Source: Bacteroidota bacterium (GTDB taxonomy: Bacteria; Bacteroidota; Bacteroidia; Chitinophagales; Chitinophagaceae). Taken from it: a stretch of 62,281 bases of DNA. Every line of letters starts with the position of its first letter. Position 1 is the stretch's first letter. Under the pieces are notes generated by a model. It had not been told where the DNA came from and did not search any database. It saw nothing but the letters and a program-made list of their open reading frames with translations. Below, one piece after another: positions 18,937 through 28,418 of the stretch. A program made the translations under genes and the position numbers. The stretch spans positions 1 to 62,281 of the forward strand of contig JAGWWM010000012.1 in the NCBI GenBank assembly GCA_018970395.1, in the 5' to 3' direction.

Positions 18937-19016
18937 GTCATCCTGAGCGTAAGCGAAGGATCTCCTGCTTGAGAACGCTTCGATTAATGAGATGTTTCGC
19001 TAACGCTCAACATGAC
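18937..19016. repeat. 80-bp palindromic dispersed repeat, copy 1
   Basis: The ends are inverted: GTCATCCTGAGCGTAAGCGA on the left pairs imperfectly with TCGCTAACGCTCAACATGAC on the right. A second copy of the same length starts at 19127. Confidence 0.8.
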
Positions 19017-19126
19017 GAGCAAACCGTATTCGTTTATCGTTGATCGTCTATCGAAAAACGAGAAGCGAAGGAGGAAAAACGAACCAGCCCGCGCGTTTTG
19101 CCTTGCCAGCGCCACATTTCGGTAGC

Positions 19127-19206
19127 GTCATCCTGAGCGAAAGCGAAGGATCTCTCGTTTCAGAATGTTTCGAATTATGAGATGTTTCGCTGATGCTCAA
19201 CATGAC
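19127..19206. repeat. 80-bp palindromic dispersed repeat, copy 2
   Basis: Same 80-bp element as at 18937, starting GTCATCCTGAGCGAAAGCGA and ending TCGCTGATGCTCAACATGAC. The copies share most of both arms and the central GAGATGTTTCGCT. The element looks like a short non-coding palindromic repeat able to fold into a long hairpin. Confidence 0.8.
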
Positions 19207-19418
19207 GACCTTTGCGGTCTTTGCCTCTTTACAGCTTTGCGTGAAATAATCAATCATCAAAAGAGTTAATTCTTGGTTTAAAAATCCACACATTTCAATT
19301 TTCCGGACAGCATACTTACAACCCTATTAAGGAGTCCTGATCGTTATCAGTAACCCATGAAGATGCATCATTTGTGTCAAGTTCTTTTGCAGTTAAATTG
19401 TGATTAGACAAGCCAGTC

Positions 19419-19802
19419 ATGAAAATCATTCAGGTATTTTTTCTTTCCGTACTTTGTTTTACCGCATTGGCTACAGGGTTGGTATTCATGATTCACCCGA
19501 TGTATCCATTCGGACTGTCCTTGTCTCCCCTCGCTTACACACCCTTTGAAAATTATTTTCTCCCGGGCTTATTGATTACGACGCTGGTTGGAGGGATAAG
19601 TTTGGTAGCACTGATTCTTCAATTGCAAGAGCTGAAAGCTGCATTTCCGTGGACGCTACTCTCCGCGTTTGTTAGCATTTCCTGGCTGCTCATTCAAATG
19701 AAACTGGTCAATGATTTTCACTGGATTCAATGGACGCTTGTATTAATGGGCATTTTACTCATTATGATTAGCCTTCAACTCAAACACCGGGAATTGATTT
19801 GA
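19419..19802 (+). CDS. Hypothetical four-helix membrane protein
   Basis: I do not recognise a family for this 127-residue protein. It has four hydrophobic segments (about residues 3-25, 48-68, 76-95 and 102-120) with short loops, beginning MKIIQVFFLSVLCF and ending in a basic tail. The first segment could be a signal anchor. It precedes ctaA by 63 bp on the same strand but ctaA has its own promoter-like element, so co-function is uncertain. Confidence 0.65.
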   Translation: MKIIQVFFLSVLCFTALATGLVFMIHPMYPFGLSLSPLAYTPFENYFLPGLLITTLVGGISLVALILQLQELKAAFPWTLLSAFVSISWLLIQMKLVNDFHWIQWTLVLMGILLIMISLQLKHRELI

Positions 19803-19850
19803 ATCATTTAGGTCGTTCAACATTTTCTTTCCCTTAACCCTGCGGCAGTT

Positions 19851-19859
19851 TAATTTTGC
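19851..19859 (+). promoter_or_regulatory. ctaA promoter -7 element next to start codon
   Basis: TAATTTTGC is an exact TAnnTTTGC match and ends 6 nt before ATG 19866, so the message should have almost no leader. Confidence 0.55.
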
Positions 19860-19865
19860 AGGAAT

Positions 19866-20942
19866 ATGTTACCAACTTCCCCATCAGACCAAAAGGTTGC
19901 CAACTGGCTATTAACAGGTGTAGGAATGCTGATTATTCAGATTGCACTGGGAGGCATCACTAGATTGACCGGATCGGGACTTTCGATCACTGAATGGGAA
20001 ATCGTTACCGGTTCACTGCCACCACTCAATCAGGAAGCATGGCAAGAGGCATTTGAAAAATACCGGCAAACCCCGCAATTCCGTTTACTCAATTTTGATT
20101 TTCAACTCAGCGACTTTCAATTTATTTATTTCTGGGAATGGTTTCATCGTTTGTGGGCTCGACTGATGGGAATGGTATTTGCCATTGGCTTTATCTATTT
20201 TCTGATTAAAAAATATTTCCGGAAAGAAATGGTGCGCCCGCTCATCATTCTGTTTCTACTCGGCGCTTTGCAGGGTGCAGTGGGATGGATTATGGTGGCA
20301 AGCGGATTAACCGGAGACGCAGTATATGTAAAGCCCACTCGCCTCGGACTGCATTTCATCATGGCGATGGGATTGCTTTGTTATACTTTTTGGTTTGCGC
20401 TTCAACTGAAAGTCCCTTCCAGACATATTCATCCCCAAGCCAAGGCTTTCCGTTTGACAGTAATGCTGATTGTCTTATTAGTAATACAACTACTGTTGGG
20501 AGCGTTGATGGCTGGACATAAAGCGGCTACGGCAGCGGCTACCTGGCCTTTGATTCAGGGGGAGTGGTTACCGGAGAAAGCGTTTACTGAATCCCCATTT
20601 TGGATGGATCTGCTGGAAAATAAACTGAGTATTCATTTTTTGCATCGTAATCTCGCCATGTTACTGGTCATACTTACAATCTTCTGGTTTTTCGGAGTAG
20701 AAAAAATAACACGAGGAACATTATTTCATGCCACGCGCATCATTCCGGTAGCATTGGTATTGGTGCAGGCAATGATGGGCGTCGCCTCTGTACTCATGGC
20801 TCAGCAAATCATTCCCAACCGATGGGGCAATTTTGAATGGATGGCACAATTTCACCAACTAGGAGGCATGTTGCTGCTCTTGAGTTTGGTTTGGTATCTG
20901 TATCTTACTTCTCCACCTTCGCAATCGCCTTCACGGTCTTAA
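19866..20942 (+). CDS. ctaA: Heme A synthase (COX15/CtaA family)
   Basis: It oxidises the C8 methyl of heme O to the formyl group of heme A, the cofactor of aa3-type cytochrome oxidases. The 358-residue membrane protein has eight hydrophobic segments, the signature GGITRLTGSGLSITEW near residue 30, and conserved heme-ligand histidines in WFHRLWARL, GLHFIMAMG, FLHRNLAML and FHQLGGMLL. It resembles the mitochondrial/alphaproteobacterial COX15 type. ctaB and oxidase genes are not in the window. Its last 38 bp overlap the 3' end of the convergent PEP synthase gene. Confidence 0.94.
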   Translation: MLPTSPSDQKVANWLLTGVGMLIIQIALGGITRLTGSGLSITEWEIVTGSLPPLNQEAWQEAFEKYRQTPQFRLLNFDFQLSDFQFIYFWEWFHRLWARLMGMVFAIGFIYFLIKKYFRKEMVRPLIILFLLGALQGAVGWIMVASGLTGDAVYVKPTRLGLHFIMAMGLLCYTFWFALQLKVPSRHIHPQAKAFRLTVMLIVLLVIQLLLGALMAGHKAATAAATWPLIQGEWLPEKAFTESPFWMDLLENKLSIHFLHRNLAMLLVILTIFWFFGVEKITRGTLFHATRIIPVALVLVQAMMGVASVLMAQQIIPNRWGNFEWMAQFHQLGGMLLLLSLVWYLYLTSPPSQSPSRS

Positions 20943-23319
20943 CAACGGAGTCGGGCGTTACAGAAATACTATCAATACCCAATTCCACCAAAAACTCTGC
21001 AAAGTCAGGAAAATCTGAAGGGCCTTGTCCGCAGATACCCACTTTTACTTTTTTGCGCTTGGCAGTTTCAATGAGCATACGAATCATTCCTTTCACCGCT
21101 TCATTGCGTTCGTCGTATAAATGTGCAACAAGGGATGAATCTCTGTCAAGTCCCAATGTCAACTGGGTTAAATCATTGGAGCCAATGGAGAAACCATCAA
21201 TATGATCGGCGAACTGCTCTGCCATGATAATATTGGAAGGCAATTCTGCCATCAGATACATTTCCAACCCTTCTTTTCCTCTCTCCAAACCATATTCTTT
21301 CATCACTGCTTGTACTTTCAATAGCTCCTGCACGGTTCTGCAGAAAGGCACCATCACCACTACATTCTTCAAGCCAATTTCTTCGCGTACTTTTTTAATG
21401 GCGATACATTCCAAACCAAAAGCTTCTTTGTACGCTTCACTGTAATAGCGGCTCGCGCCTCTCCATCCAATCATCGGATTCTCCTCATGCGGTTCAAAAT
21501 ATTTTCCGCCTAAGAGATTGAAATACTCATTGCTCTTGAAATCACTGAAACGAACAATGACTTTATTGGGATAGAAGGATGCGGCGATTTTTGAAATGCC
21601 ATAACTCAACCTTTGTATGAAGAAAGATTTTTCATCTTCAAATCCACGGATCATCTGCTGAATGCTCTTGCTGAGTTCGGAATCATTCAGTTCCTTATGC
21701 TTCATCAAAGCCATGGGGTGAATCTGGATATAGTTGTTGATGATGAATTCTTCTCTCGCTAGTCCCACCCCGGCATTCGGATAATGCGAAAAGCGGAAGG
21801 CCATGTTGGGAGAAGCCACATTCAGCATGATCGGCGTTTTCAGTTTGGGCAGATCATTCAGATTAGTTTCCACTTTACGGAACGGAATATTTCCATCATA
21901 AATAATGCCTTCATCCCCTTCTGCACAAGATGCAGTTACCCATTGACCATCGTTTAAAATTTCAGTCGCATTGCCACAGCCAACAATAGCCGGCACACCC
22001 AGTTCACGTGCAACAATCGCAGCATGACAAGTCCGTCCGCCTTTATTGGTGATGATGGCCGATGCTTTTTTCATGATCGGTTCCCAGTCGGGGTCGGTCA
22101 TATCCGTAACAAGTACATCACCGGCATTGAACTCATTTCCTTCTGTTACGCGTTTATCGAGTGAAAACAGAATAGATACTTTACCCGTACCGATTTTATC
22201 TCCCACCGCAATTCCTTTCAGGAGTGTCTTGCGCTCCACATTATCGTCCATCACAAACTCCGTGATAGAGGTAAAGTCTTTTTGCGAGTGAATGGTTTCC
22301 GGACGTGCCTGCACGATGAATAATTCTTTTGACAATCCGTCAATCGCCCACTCCACATCCATCGGACACCAGTGTCCTTTGAGTTTGGTATAATAATCTT
22401 CAATCTTGCTGACCCAGTCTGCCAGTTGAAGAATCCGTTCATCCTTCAAAGTATAACGAGCCTGCAAAGGTTTTTCTACCGGAATGATTTGCACACGCTC
22501 ATCCGGATTATCTCCATAGACCATCTTGCGGTCTTTGATGCCGAGTTTCTTCTCGATGATGGCGGCATATCCCTGTTTTAAAGCTGGTTTGAAAACAATG
22601 TATTCATCCGGAGAAACCGAACCTTGCACCACCATTTCACCCAAGCCAAAAGAAGCGTTGATGACCACTACATCTTTGAAACCGCTTTCTGTGTCGAGAG
22701 AGAAAGCAACACCGGAAGCGCCGAGATCACTGCGCACCATTTTTTGTACGCAGACGGAAAGACCGATACTGAAATGATCATATCCAAAATTATTGCGATA
22801 ACTGATCGCGCGATCCGTGAAGATGGAAGCGAAACAGTTGCGCACGGCATTCATCAGTGAGGCCGGTCCGCGCACGTTGAGATAAGTTTCCTGTTGACCT
22901 GCAAAAGATGCATCCGGAAGGTCTTCAGCAGTGGCAGAGGAACGCACCGCTACGTCGGTTACGTCCTGCTCATAGCTGCTGCTGAGCTCATGATATTTCT
23001 CAATGATCGCCTCGCTGAGTTCCTTGGGGAATTTTGAATTTTTAAGGAGCTGACGAGCAGCCAGTCCACCCCGACGGAGCGATTCGATATCGTCGAAATC
23101 AATTTGATTGATAATGGTTTTGATCGCTTCATCCAGATTGTTGAAACGAATAAACTCACGGTAAGCTGCAACGGTAATGATGAAACCATTCGGAATTTGA
23201 ATGCCAAGAGAAGTGAGATTCTGCAGCATTTCTCCCAATGAAGCATTTTTTCCGCCTACCTGTTCAATGTCTTTAAGTCCAACCGAATTGAGATCGGCCA
23301 GATAAATGGATTTATCCAT
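20905..23319 (-). CDS. ppsA: Phosphoenolpyruvate synthase
   Basis: It makes PEP, AMP and phosphate from pyruvate and ATP for gluconeogenesis. The 804-residue protein has the N-terminal ATP-binding domain (about 10-340; VRSSATAEDLPDASFAGQQE), the phosphohistidine swivel domain (GGRTCHAAIVARELGVPAIV, with His in TCHA), and the C-terminal PEP/pyruvate TIM barrel (GIGSNDLTQLTLGLDRD, VGICGQGPSDFPDFAEFL). Length and order are typical. Beginning at ATG 23319, it stands alone and faces ctaA, with 3' ends overlapping by 38 bp. Regulation by a PEP synthase regulatory protein cannot be judged from this window. Confidence 0.96.
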   Translation of the reverse strand: MDKSIYLADLNSVGLKDIEQVGGKNASLGEMLQNLTSLGIQIPNGFIITVAAYREFIRFNNLDEAIKTIINQIDFDDIESLRRGGLAARQLLKNSKFPKELSEAIIEKYHELSSSYEQDVTDVAVRSSATAEDLPDASFAGQQETYLNVRGPASLMNAVRNCFASIFTDRAISYRNNFGYDHFSIGLSVCVQKMVRSDLGASGVAFSLDTESGFKDVVVINASFGLGEMVVQGSVSPDEYIVFKPALKQGYAAIIEKKLGIKDRKMVYGDNPDERVQIIPVEKPLQARYTLKDERILQLADWVSKIEDYYTKLKGHWCPMDVEWAIDGLSKELFIVQARPETIHSQKDFTSITEFVMDDNVERKTLLKGIAVGDKIGTGKVSILFSLDKRVTEGNEFNAGDVLVTDMTDPDWEPIMKKASAIITNKGGRTCHAAIVARELGVPAIVGCGNATEILNDGQWVTASCAEGDEGIIYDGNIPFRKVETNLNDLPKLKTPIMLNVASPNMAFRFSHYPNAGVGLAREEFIINNYIQIHPMALMKHKELNDSELSKSIQQMIRGFEDEKSFFIQRLSYGISKIAASFYPNKVIVRFSDFKSNEYFNLLGGKYFEPHEENPMIGWRGASRYYSEAYKEAFGLECIAIKKVREEIGLKNVVVMVPFCRTVQELLKVQAVMKEYGLERGKEGLEMYLMAELPSNIIMAEQFADHIDGFSIGSNDLTQLTLGLDRDSSLVAHLYDERNEAVKGMIRMLIETAKRKKVKVGICGQGPSDFPDFAEFLVELGIDSISVTPDSVVKTVKAIAKVEK

Positions 23320-23450
23320 ATGGCTGTAATAAGGGTTAAAGAAAGTTTAAGCAATCGTTCTCCCTTACGGGAGATTCGGCGGCAATTTAAGTAATGAACG
23401 TTAGTTTTAGAAGGAAATGAGTATAAATTTTTGGGTAGGGAGACCTTTTA

Positions 23451-24776
23451 TTACTCTCCCCAAATCTGCCCTTTCCCATCGAGCCATTGTTTAACCAGAT
23501 CAGTTGTAACGGATTTCGGGCGTTCGATAGGCAATCCCAGTGCTCGATCCCAAATTAAACTAGCCATTACACCCATAGCGCGACTGACGGCAAAGAGTAC
23601 CGTATAATATTCGTATTCAACCAGTCCATAATGTACCAGCAAAGCACCGCTATGAGCATCTACATTGGGCCAGGGATTTTTTATTTTTCCGAGGGATTGT
23701 AAAATGGGGGGCACTACTTCATAAATATTCCAAACGGTATTCACCAATGCATCATCAGGCATGTGTTTTTTACCGAACTCCATTTGAGCAGTAAACCGAG
23801 GGTCTGTTTTTCTTAATACCGCATGTCCGTAACCAGGCACCACCTTACCTTCACTCAATGTCTTTTTCACATATTCGGCAATCTGTTCTTTCGAAGGCAG
23901 ATCTGTCTTGAGATTTTCCTGCATTTCGAAAATCCATTTGATTACTTCCTGATTTGCCAGACCATGAAGCGGTCCTGCCAAACCATTCATTCCGGCAGCA
24001 TAACTCAAATACGGGTCACTTAAAGCACTTCCTACCAAATGCGTGGTATGAGCAGACACATTCCCGCCTTCGTGATCAGCATGGATGGTCATATACAAAC
24101 GCATCAATTCCATGAAACCTTCATCCTCATAACCTAGCATATGTGCCAGATTACCGGCCCAGTCGAGCAGACCATTAGGATGAATATGTTCATTGTTTTT
24201 ATACTTTCTTCGGTAGATATAGGCGGCGATGCGCGGCAATCGTGCCAGCATAATCAAAGCATCATCAAATACCGGCAACCAGTAATCTTTTTTATTGATG
24301 CCTTCCCCATATTTTTTAGCAAAATAACTTTCTGTTTGCAAGGCCATTACGCCCACCACATACATTGTCATCGGATGGGTGCTAATGGGCAGCGCATCAA
24401 TAGCAGCAAATACGTGATTGGGAACATGACTTCTGCGCTGCAGAATATCGGTGATATAATTGGCATCCTGCTGAGTAGGGAGTTCTCCTGTAAGCATTAA
24501 ATAGAACAATCCTTCGGGTAAAGGCTGCTCGCCACCCGGCGCTTTAGGCAATTTCGTCTGCAATTCAGGAATTGAATAACCCCTGAAACGAATCCCCTCT
24601 TGTGCATCGAGTAAAGAAGTTTCTGTTACCAATCCGGTAATGCCCCTCATTCCCTGATAAATTTGAGAGAGGGTAACCTCACCGGCAACTTTATTGCCAT
24701 GCTGTTTTAATATTTCTTTGATTTCAATATTGGCAGCATCAGCTTTCTCTTTGAAACGATCTTTTAAGATACCCAT
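23451..24776 (-). CDS. gltA: Citrate synthase, eukaryotic type
   Basis: It condenses acetyl-CoA and oxaloacetate at the entry to the TCA cycle. The 441-residue sequence resembles mitochondrial citrate synthase rather than the NADH-sensitive proteobacterial GltA: GLAGPLHGLANQEVIKW with the first catalytic His, VPGYGHAVLRKTDPRF with the second, and VDAHSGALLVHYGL near the acidic region. That type is known in Bacteroidota. It is monocistronic, 131 bp from ppsA and 129 bp from the lptF/G-type gene. Confidence 0.95.
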   Translation of the reverse strand: MGILKDRFKEKADAANIEIKEILKQHGNKVAGEVTLSQIYQGMRGITGLVTETSLLDAQEGIRFRGYSIPELQTKLPKAPGGEQPLPEGLFYLMLTGELPTQQDANYITDILQRRSHVPNHVFAAIDALPISTHPMTMYVVGVMALQTESYFAKKYGEGINKKDYWLPVFDDALIMLARLPRIAAYIYRRKYKNNEHIHPNGLLDWAGNLAHMLGYEDEGFMELMRLYMTIHADHEGGNVSAHTTHLVGSALSDPYLSYAAGMNGLAGPLHGLANQEVIKWIFEMQENLKTDLPSKEQIAEYVKKTLSEGKVVPGYGHAVLRKTDPRFTAQMEFGKKHMPDDALVNTVWNIYEVVPPILQSLGKIKNPWPNVDAHSGALLVHYGLVEYEYYTVLFAVSRAMGVMASLIWDRALGLPIERPKSVTTDLVKQWLDGKGQIWGE

Positions 24777-24905
24777 ATCACAGTTTTTATGCAGATTTTT
24801 TAATCTAACAATTGAGGCGTAAATATCAACAAAAGATTCGATAAAAAAGTTAAAGACTTATGAATTCTTTCTGAAAGAGGAAATGAAGAAGCTAGGTTAT
24901 CCTTA

Positions 24906-25997
24906 TTACTGAGGCGATCTTTTATATAAAACAATGGTAACCAAACCGAAAACTAAAGTAGCCAGCCAGGCGGCAAGCATTGGATTAAAATTTCCCTTTA
25001 CACAAAAAACCATCGAAAATTTATCTACCAGAATAAACGCTACTCCAATGATGAAGGCAACCGCCAGGTGAACCCCGCTGCCCCCGCGAATTTTTCTGGA
25101 AGCGAGAATACCTGCAATCAAAGTCATTACAATCACAGAAGCTGCATTAGCATCTCTGCGATACCGCTCATACAAAAGTGCCGGCACTCCCTCAGAACCC
25201 CTCCTTTTTTCATTTTGAATTAAGCGGTTTAATTCAGGAGTTTTAAGTTTGTCTTTTCGGTATTCATCGGTTGTCAGATCAACCGGTATGTACCCGATTT
25301 TAATTCGGAAGGTTGGATGATAGACGACTTCTTCCTGCAAACCGTTAATCTTTCTTTCAATCGCATTTTCCAGTTGCCATTCTTTTTCTTTTACCAGCCA
25401 TATAATGGATTCGCTTCTAAGGTTATAGGACATTTGATTACCGCTAACCCTGGACAGATAAAAGCCATACCCTCGTTTGGCAAGCGTATCGAAGCTACGT
25501 AAACCGGCGTACGTAAAAGAATCAATCCGGAAATGAAGATTATTGAGGTACTGATTGGATACTTTTTGTGCGTTCTCCAGATAAATATATCTCATCTCGA
25601 AATCCGTTCTGATTTTATTCGCCGGAGGAATAAGATAATGATTACTGAATCCAAGCAGCAGCGCCAGAAAAATACCGCCGATTAAAAACGGACGAAGTAT
25701 TCTTCCCAAACTCATTCCCGTACTTAACATCGCCACAATTTCTGTTCGCATCGCTAACCGGGAAGTAAAAAAAACAACAGACACCAAAACAAATACCGGG
25801 AAAAGCAGAGTAACAATGTGTGGGATGAATCCAATATAATACTGTTCAATCACTTGCCTGGCAGTAAATTGATTTCGAATGAATTCTTCAGATTTTTCAC
25901 TCACGTCAATGGCAGTGGCAATCAACGTAAAAAGAAACAGGGAAAAGAAAAAAGTTTTTAAAAAAATACCTAGTATGTAGCGATCCAGTTGCTTCAT
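24906..25997 (-). CDS. LptF/LptG-family permease (YjgP/YjgQ)
   Basis: A 363-residue inner membrane protein of the family that, with LptB, extracts lipopolysaccharide and passes it to the LptC-A bridge. It has three N-terminal membrane helices (about 12-32, 55-78, 98-118), a periplasmic beta-jellyroll segment (about 125-270), and three C-terminal helices (about 285-360). Only one such gene is present here, so LptF and LptG cannot be told apart. It lies 45 bp after tgt in the same direction, and the two may form an operon. Confidence 0.88.
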   Translation of the reverse strand: MKQLDRYILGIFLKTFFFSLFLFTLIATAIDVSEKSEEFIRNQFTARQVIEQYYIGFIPHIVTLLFPVFVLVSVVFFTSRLAMRTEIVAMLSTGMSLGRILRPFLIGGIFLALLLGFSNHYLIPPANKIRTDFEMRYIYLENAQKVSNQYLNNLHFRIDSFTYAGLRSFDTLAKRGYGFYLSRVSGNQMSYNLRSESIIWLVKEKEWQLENAIERKINGLQEEVVYHPTFRIKIGYIPVDLTTDEYRKDKLKTPELNRLIQNEKRRGSEGVPALLYERYRRDANAASVIVMTLIAGILASRKIRGGSGVHLAVAFIIGVAFILVDKFSMVFCVKGNFNPMLAAWLATLVFGLVTIVLYKRSPQ

Positions 25998-26042
25998 GAG
26001 TAGTGCAAGTTAAACAGAAATGGCAATTAATAGCTTCAAGTA

Positions 26043-27182
26043 TCAAAGCCTTGTTTTCAAACGTGCAATCATTTCAGTTTTCCATTGATTAAATCCGCCT
26101 TCTTTTATTTTTAACCGGGCTTCCCGCATGAGCCATAAATAAAAGGCAAGGTTATGCATGCTGGCGATAGTTAAACCGGTGATTTCTTTTGATTTAATTA
26201 AATGCCTCAGATAGGCTTTGGAATAGTTTTGACTTACTGCTGCGCCAATTCCATCATCAATGGGCGAAAAATCCTTTTCCCATTTTTTATTGTCAATATT
26301 CACTACTCCCTGCGAAGTAAACAACATGGCATTTCTTCCATTACGGGTGGGCATTACGCAATCAAACATATCCACTCCCAAAGCGATACATTCCAGTAAA
26401 TTCCATGGCGTGCCTACGCCCATCAGATAACGGGGCTTTTCTTGCGGTAATTCTTCACAGCACAAAGCGGTGAATTCATACATCATTTCTTCCGGCTCTC
26501 CAACACTTAATCCGCCAATGGCACAACCGGTAAGAGCGGCAGAAGCAACAAATTGTGCGGAAGCTTGTCTTAAATCAGCATAGGTTCCTCCTTGTACAAT
26601 CGGAAAAAGATTTTGTGTGTAACCGTATCGGTCGGGGGTGTTGTTAAACTGTTTGATACATCGGTCGAGCCAGCGATGGGTCAGCTCCATTGATTTTTTG
26701 GCATAAGCATAATCGCTGGGATAAGGGGGGCATTCATCAAATGCCATCACAATATCCGCTCCAATTACCCGCTGAATATCCATTACATTTTCCGGTGTAA
26801 AAAGATGTTTACTGCCGTCTATATGACTTTGAAAAACGACCCCTTCTTCCTTAATCTTTCGATTGGCCGACAAGGAAAAAACCTGGTAACCGCCGCTGTC
26901 GGTCAAAATGGGACGATTCCATCCCGTAAATGCATGAAGACCGCCGGCTGCTTCCAATACAGAAGTGCCGGGGCGTAAATACAGATGATAGGTATTTCCG
27001 AGAATAATCTGCGCTTTTACATCCGCTTCCATTTGTTGCATGGTGAGTGCTTTCACACTGCCGACAGTACCCACGGGCATAAAGATGGGCGTCTCTATGA
27101 TACCATGATCTGTGGTCACCAAACCCGCCCTTGCATTAGATGCGGAATCTCTGTGTTGTAGTTGAAACTGAAGTGCTGCCAT
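26043..27182 (-). CDS. tgt: tRNA-guanine transglycosylase (queuine/preQ1)
   Basis: It exchanges guanine 34 for preQ1 in tRNAs with GUN anticodons. The 379-residue product has the catalytic motif LTDSGGYQVFSL and the substrate-binding GGLSVGEPEEMMYEF, and VDMFDCVMPTRNGRNAMLF. The C-terminal zinc site CxCxxC of the E. coli and Zymomonas enzymes is absent: the aligned stretch reads SPIDDGIGAAVSQNYSKAYLRHL with no cysteine, although a downstream His is kept. I start at ATG 27182; a TTG one codon upstream is less likely. A promoter-like TATCTTTGC ends 7 nt before the start. Confidence 0.94.
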   Translation of the reverse strand: MAALQFQLQHRDSASNARAGLVTTDHGIIETPIFMPVGTVGSVKALTMQQMEADVKAQIILGNTYHLYLRPGTSVLEAAGGLHAFTGWNRPILTDSGGYQVFSLSANRKIKEEGVVFQSHIDGSKHLFTPENVMDIQRVIGADIVMAFDECPPYPSDYAYAKKSMELTHRWLDRCIKQFNNTPDRYGYTQNLFPIVQGGTYADLRQASAQFVASAALTGCAIGGLSVGEPEEMMYEFTALCCEELPQEKPRYLMGVGTPWNLLECIALGVDMFDCVMPTRNGRNAMLFTSQGVVNIDNKKWEKDFSPIDDGIGAAVSQNYSKAYLRHLIKSKEITGLTIASMHNLAFYLWLMREARLKIKEGGFNQWKTEMIARLKTRL

Positions 27183-27189
27183 CAAAACG

Positions 27190-27198
27190 GCAAAGATA
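27190..27198 (-). promoter_or_regulatory. tgt promoter -7 element
   Basis: Minus strand TATCTTTGC matches TAnnTTTGC and ends 7 nt before ATG 27182, implying a leaderless or nearly leaderless message. A TTG lies at 27223-27221, about 22 nt upstream of the element. Confidence 0.5.
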
Positions 27199-27299
27199 CT
27201 CTGAAATCAGAAGTCGTAAACAATGGGTAAAACGCGTGTATATCAATTAATTCTATGCCTCCATTAATTTGTATGATTGCAATAAATTCGCAATCTGTT

Positions 27300-28418
27300 A
27301 TGCAAATTTATTGGTCACTTATCCTTCTCATTGCCCTGTTATCGGTTGTAGTAATACAACTTTTTTATTATTTATTTTTTTTCAGTCGGATTGCTTTTTA
27401 CAAAAAACCGAAAAAGAAATCGAGCCGACAACATGCTGTATCCGTTGTGATTTGCGCACGCGATGAAGCGCAGCAGCTGGCAGAGAATATGCCGGTCGTC
27501 CTGCAACAAAACTATCCCTCTACGTACGAGGTGATTGCCGTGGACGACAATTCTTATGATGACAGCAAGTATGTACTTGAGCATCTGTCAAAAATTTTCA
27601 AACAACTGCGACCTGTTACACTTAAACAGGAGGCCCGGTTGATACAGGGGAAAAAATTTCCGCTCTCTATGGGGATCAAAGAAGCAAAGTATGAATTGCT
27701 GTTGCTCACCGATGCGGATTGCATGCCCGCTTCTCCTCAGTGGATTCAATTAATGCAAGACGGTTTTTCTGATCAGAAAGATATTGTTTTGGGTTACGGA
27801 CCTTATCAAAAAGAATCCGGTCTGCTCAACAAACTGATTCGTTTTGAAACGTTCCATACCGCCCTTCAGTATCTCTCCTTTGCGAAAGCAGGAATACCCT
27901 ATATGGGTGTGGGAAGAAACCTAGCCTACAAACGTGATCTCTTTTTTAAGCACAAAGGGTTTGCAGCGCATAACCAAATTCCCGGAGGAGATGACGACCT
28001 CTTTATCAATCGAATTGCCAACCGAAAAAATACCACCATCGTGATGGATGCCGATGCCTTTACATATTCTCCAGCCAAAAAAAGCTGGTCTGCCTGGCGT
28101 GCTCAAAAAGCCAGACATTATACCACTTCGAAATATTATAAGAAGGGGCATCTTTTCTTATTGGGACTCTACTCCTTTTCTCATTTTTTATTTTATCCGC
28201 TGCTGGTTGCCGCCTTCTTTTTTCTGCCCTTCTGGATACCGATATCCATTTACAGCGGCAGACTGCTGTTTCAGGGATTGATCTACTATCCTTCAATGAG
28301 CAAATTAAAGGAGAAGGATTTATTCTGGATGTATTCGCTGCTTGATTTGTGGCAATGGTTTTATTATCTTCTCTTTTCAAGAATGCTGATGAGGGCTCCC
28401 AAAAACAACTGGAAATGA
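27300..28418 (+). CDS. Family 2 glycosyltransferase, membrane-anchored
   Basis: A 372-residue GT-A-fold glycosyltransferase. An N-terminal membrane helix (about 2-28) is followed by the catalytic domain (about 45-270) with AVSVVICARDEAQQLAEN, the nucleotide-binding VIAVDDNSYDD and the DxD-type LLLTDADCMP; further acidic GGDDDLFINR fits the catalytic base region. Two or three hydrophobic segments follow (about 285-350). The acceptor and sugar are unknown. I prefer ATG 27300, which starts right at the helix and has TAAATTCGC 8 nt before it; ATG 27255 is possible. Its stop overlaps the rsmG start as ATGA. Confidence 0.88.
   Translation: MQIYWSLILLIALLSVVVIQLFYYLFFFSRIAFYKKPKKKSSRQHAVSVVICARDEAQQLAENMPVVLQQNYPSTYEVIAVDDNSYDDSKYVLEHLSKIFKQLRPVTLKQEARLIQGKKFPLSMGIKEAKYELLLLTDADCMPASPQWIQLMQDGFSDQKDIVLGYGPYQKESGLLNKLIRFETFHTALQYLSFAKAGIPYMGVGRNLAYKRDLFFKHKGFAAHNQIPGGDDDLFINRIANRKNTTIVMDADAFTYSPAKKSWSAWRAQKARHYTTSKYYKKGHLFLLGLYSFSHFLFYPLLVAAFFFLPFWIPISIYSGRLLFQGLIYYPSMSKLKEKDLFWMYSLLDLWQWFYYLLFSRMLMRAPKNNWK

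Larger units (their letters stand above)
18812..19418. other. Intergenic region with repeats, no gene seen
   Basis: About 600 bp between divergent genes. It contains a short low-complexity GTTGAGAGTTAAAAG-like string near 18820 and two 80-bp inverted-repeat elements listed separately. A short open frame on the minus strand (19048-19293) translates repeat sequence and is not protein-like. Confidence 0.7.

Noticed and set aside
19048-19293. An 81-codon open frame on the minus strand
   Set aside because: It runs through an 80-bp palindromic repeat and low-complexity DNA, with no protein-like composition or promoter.
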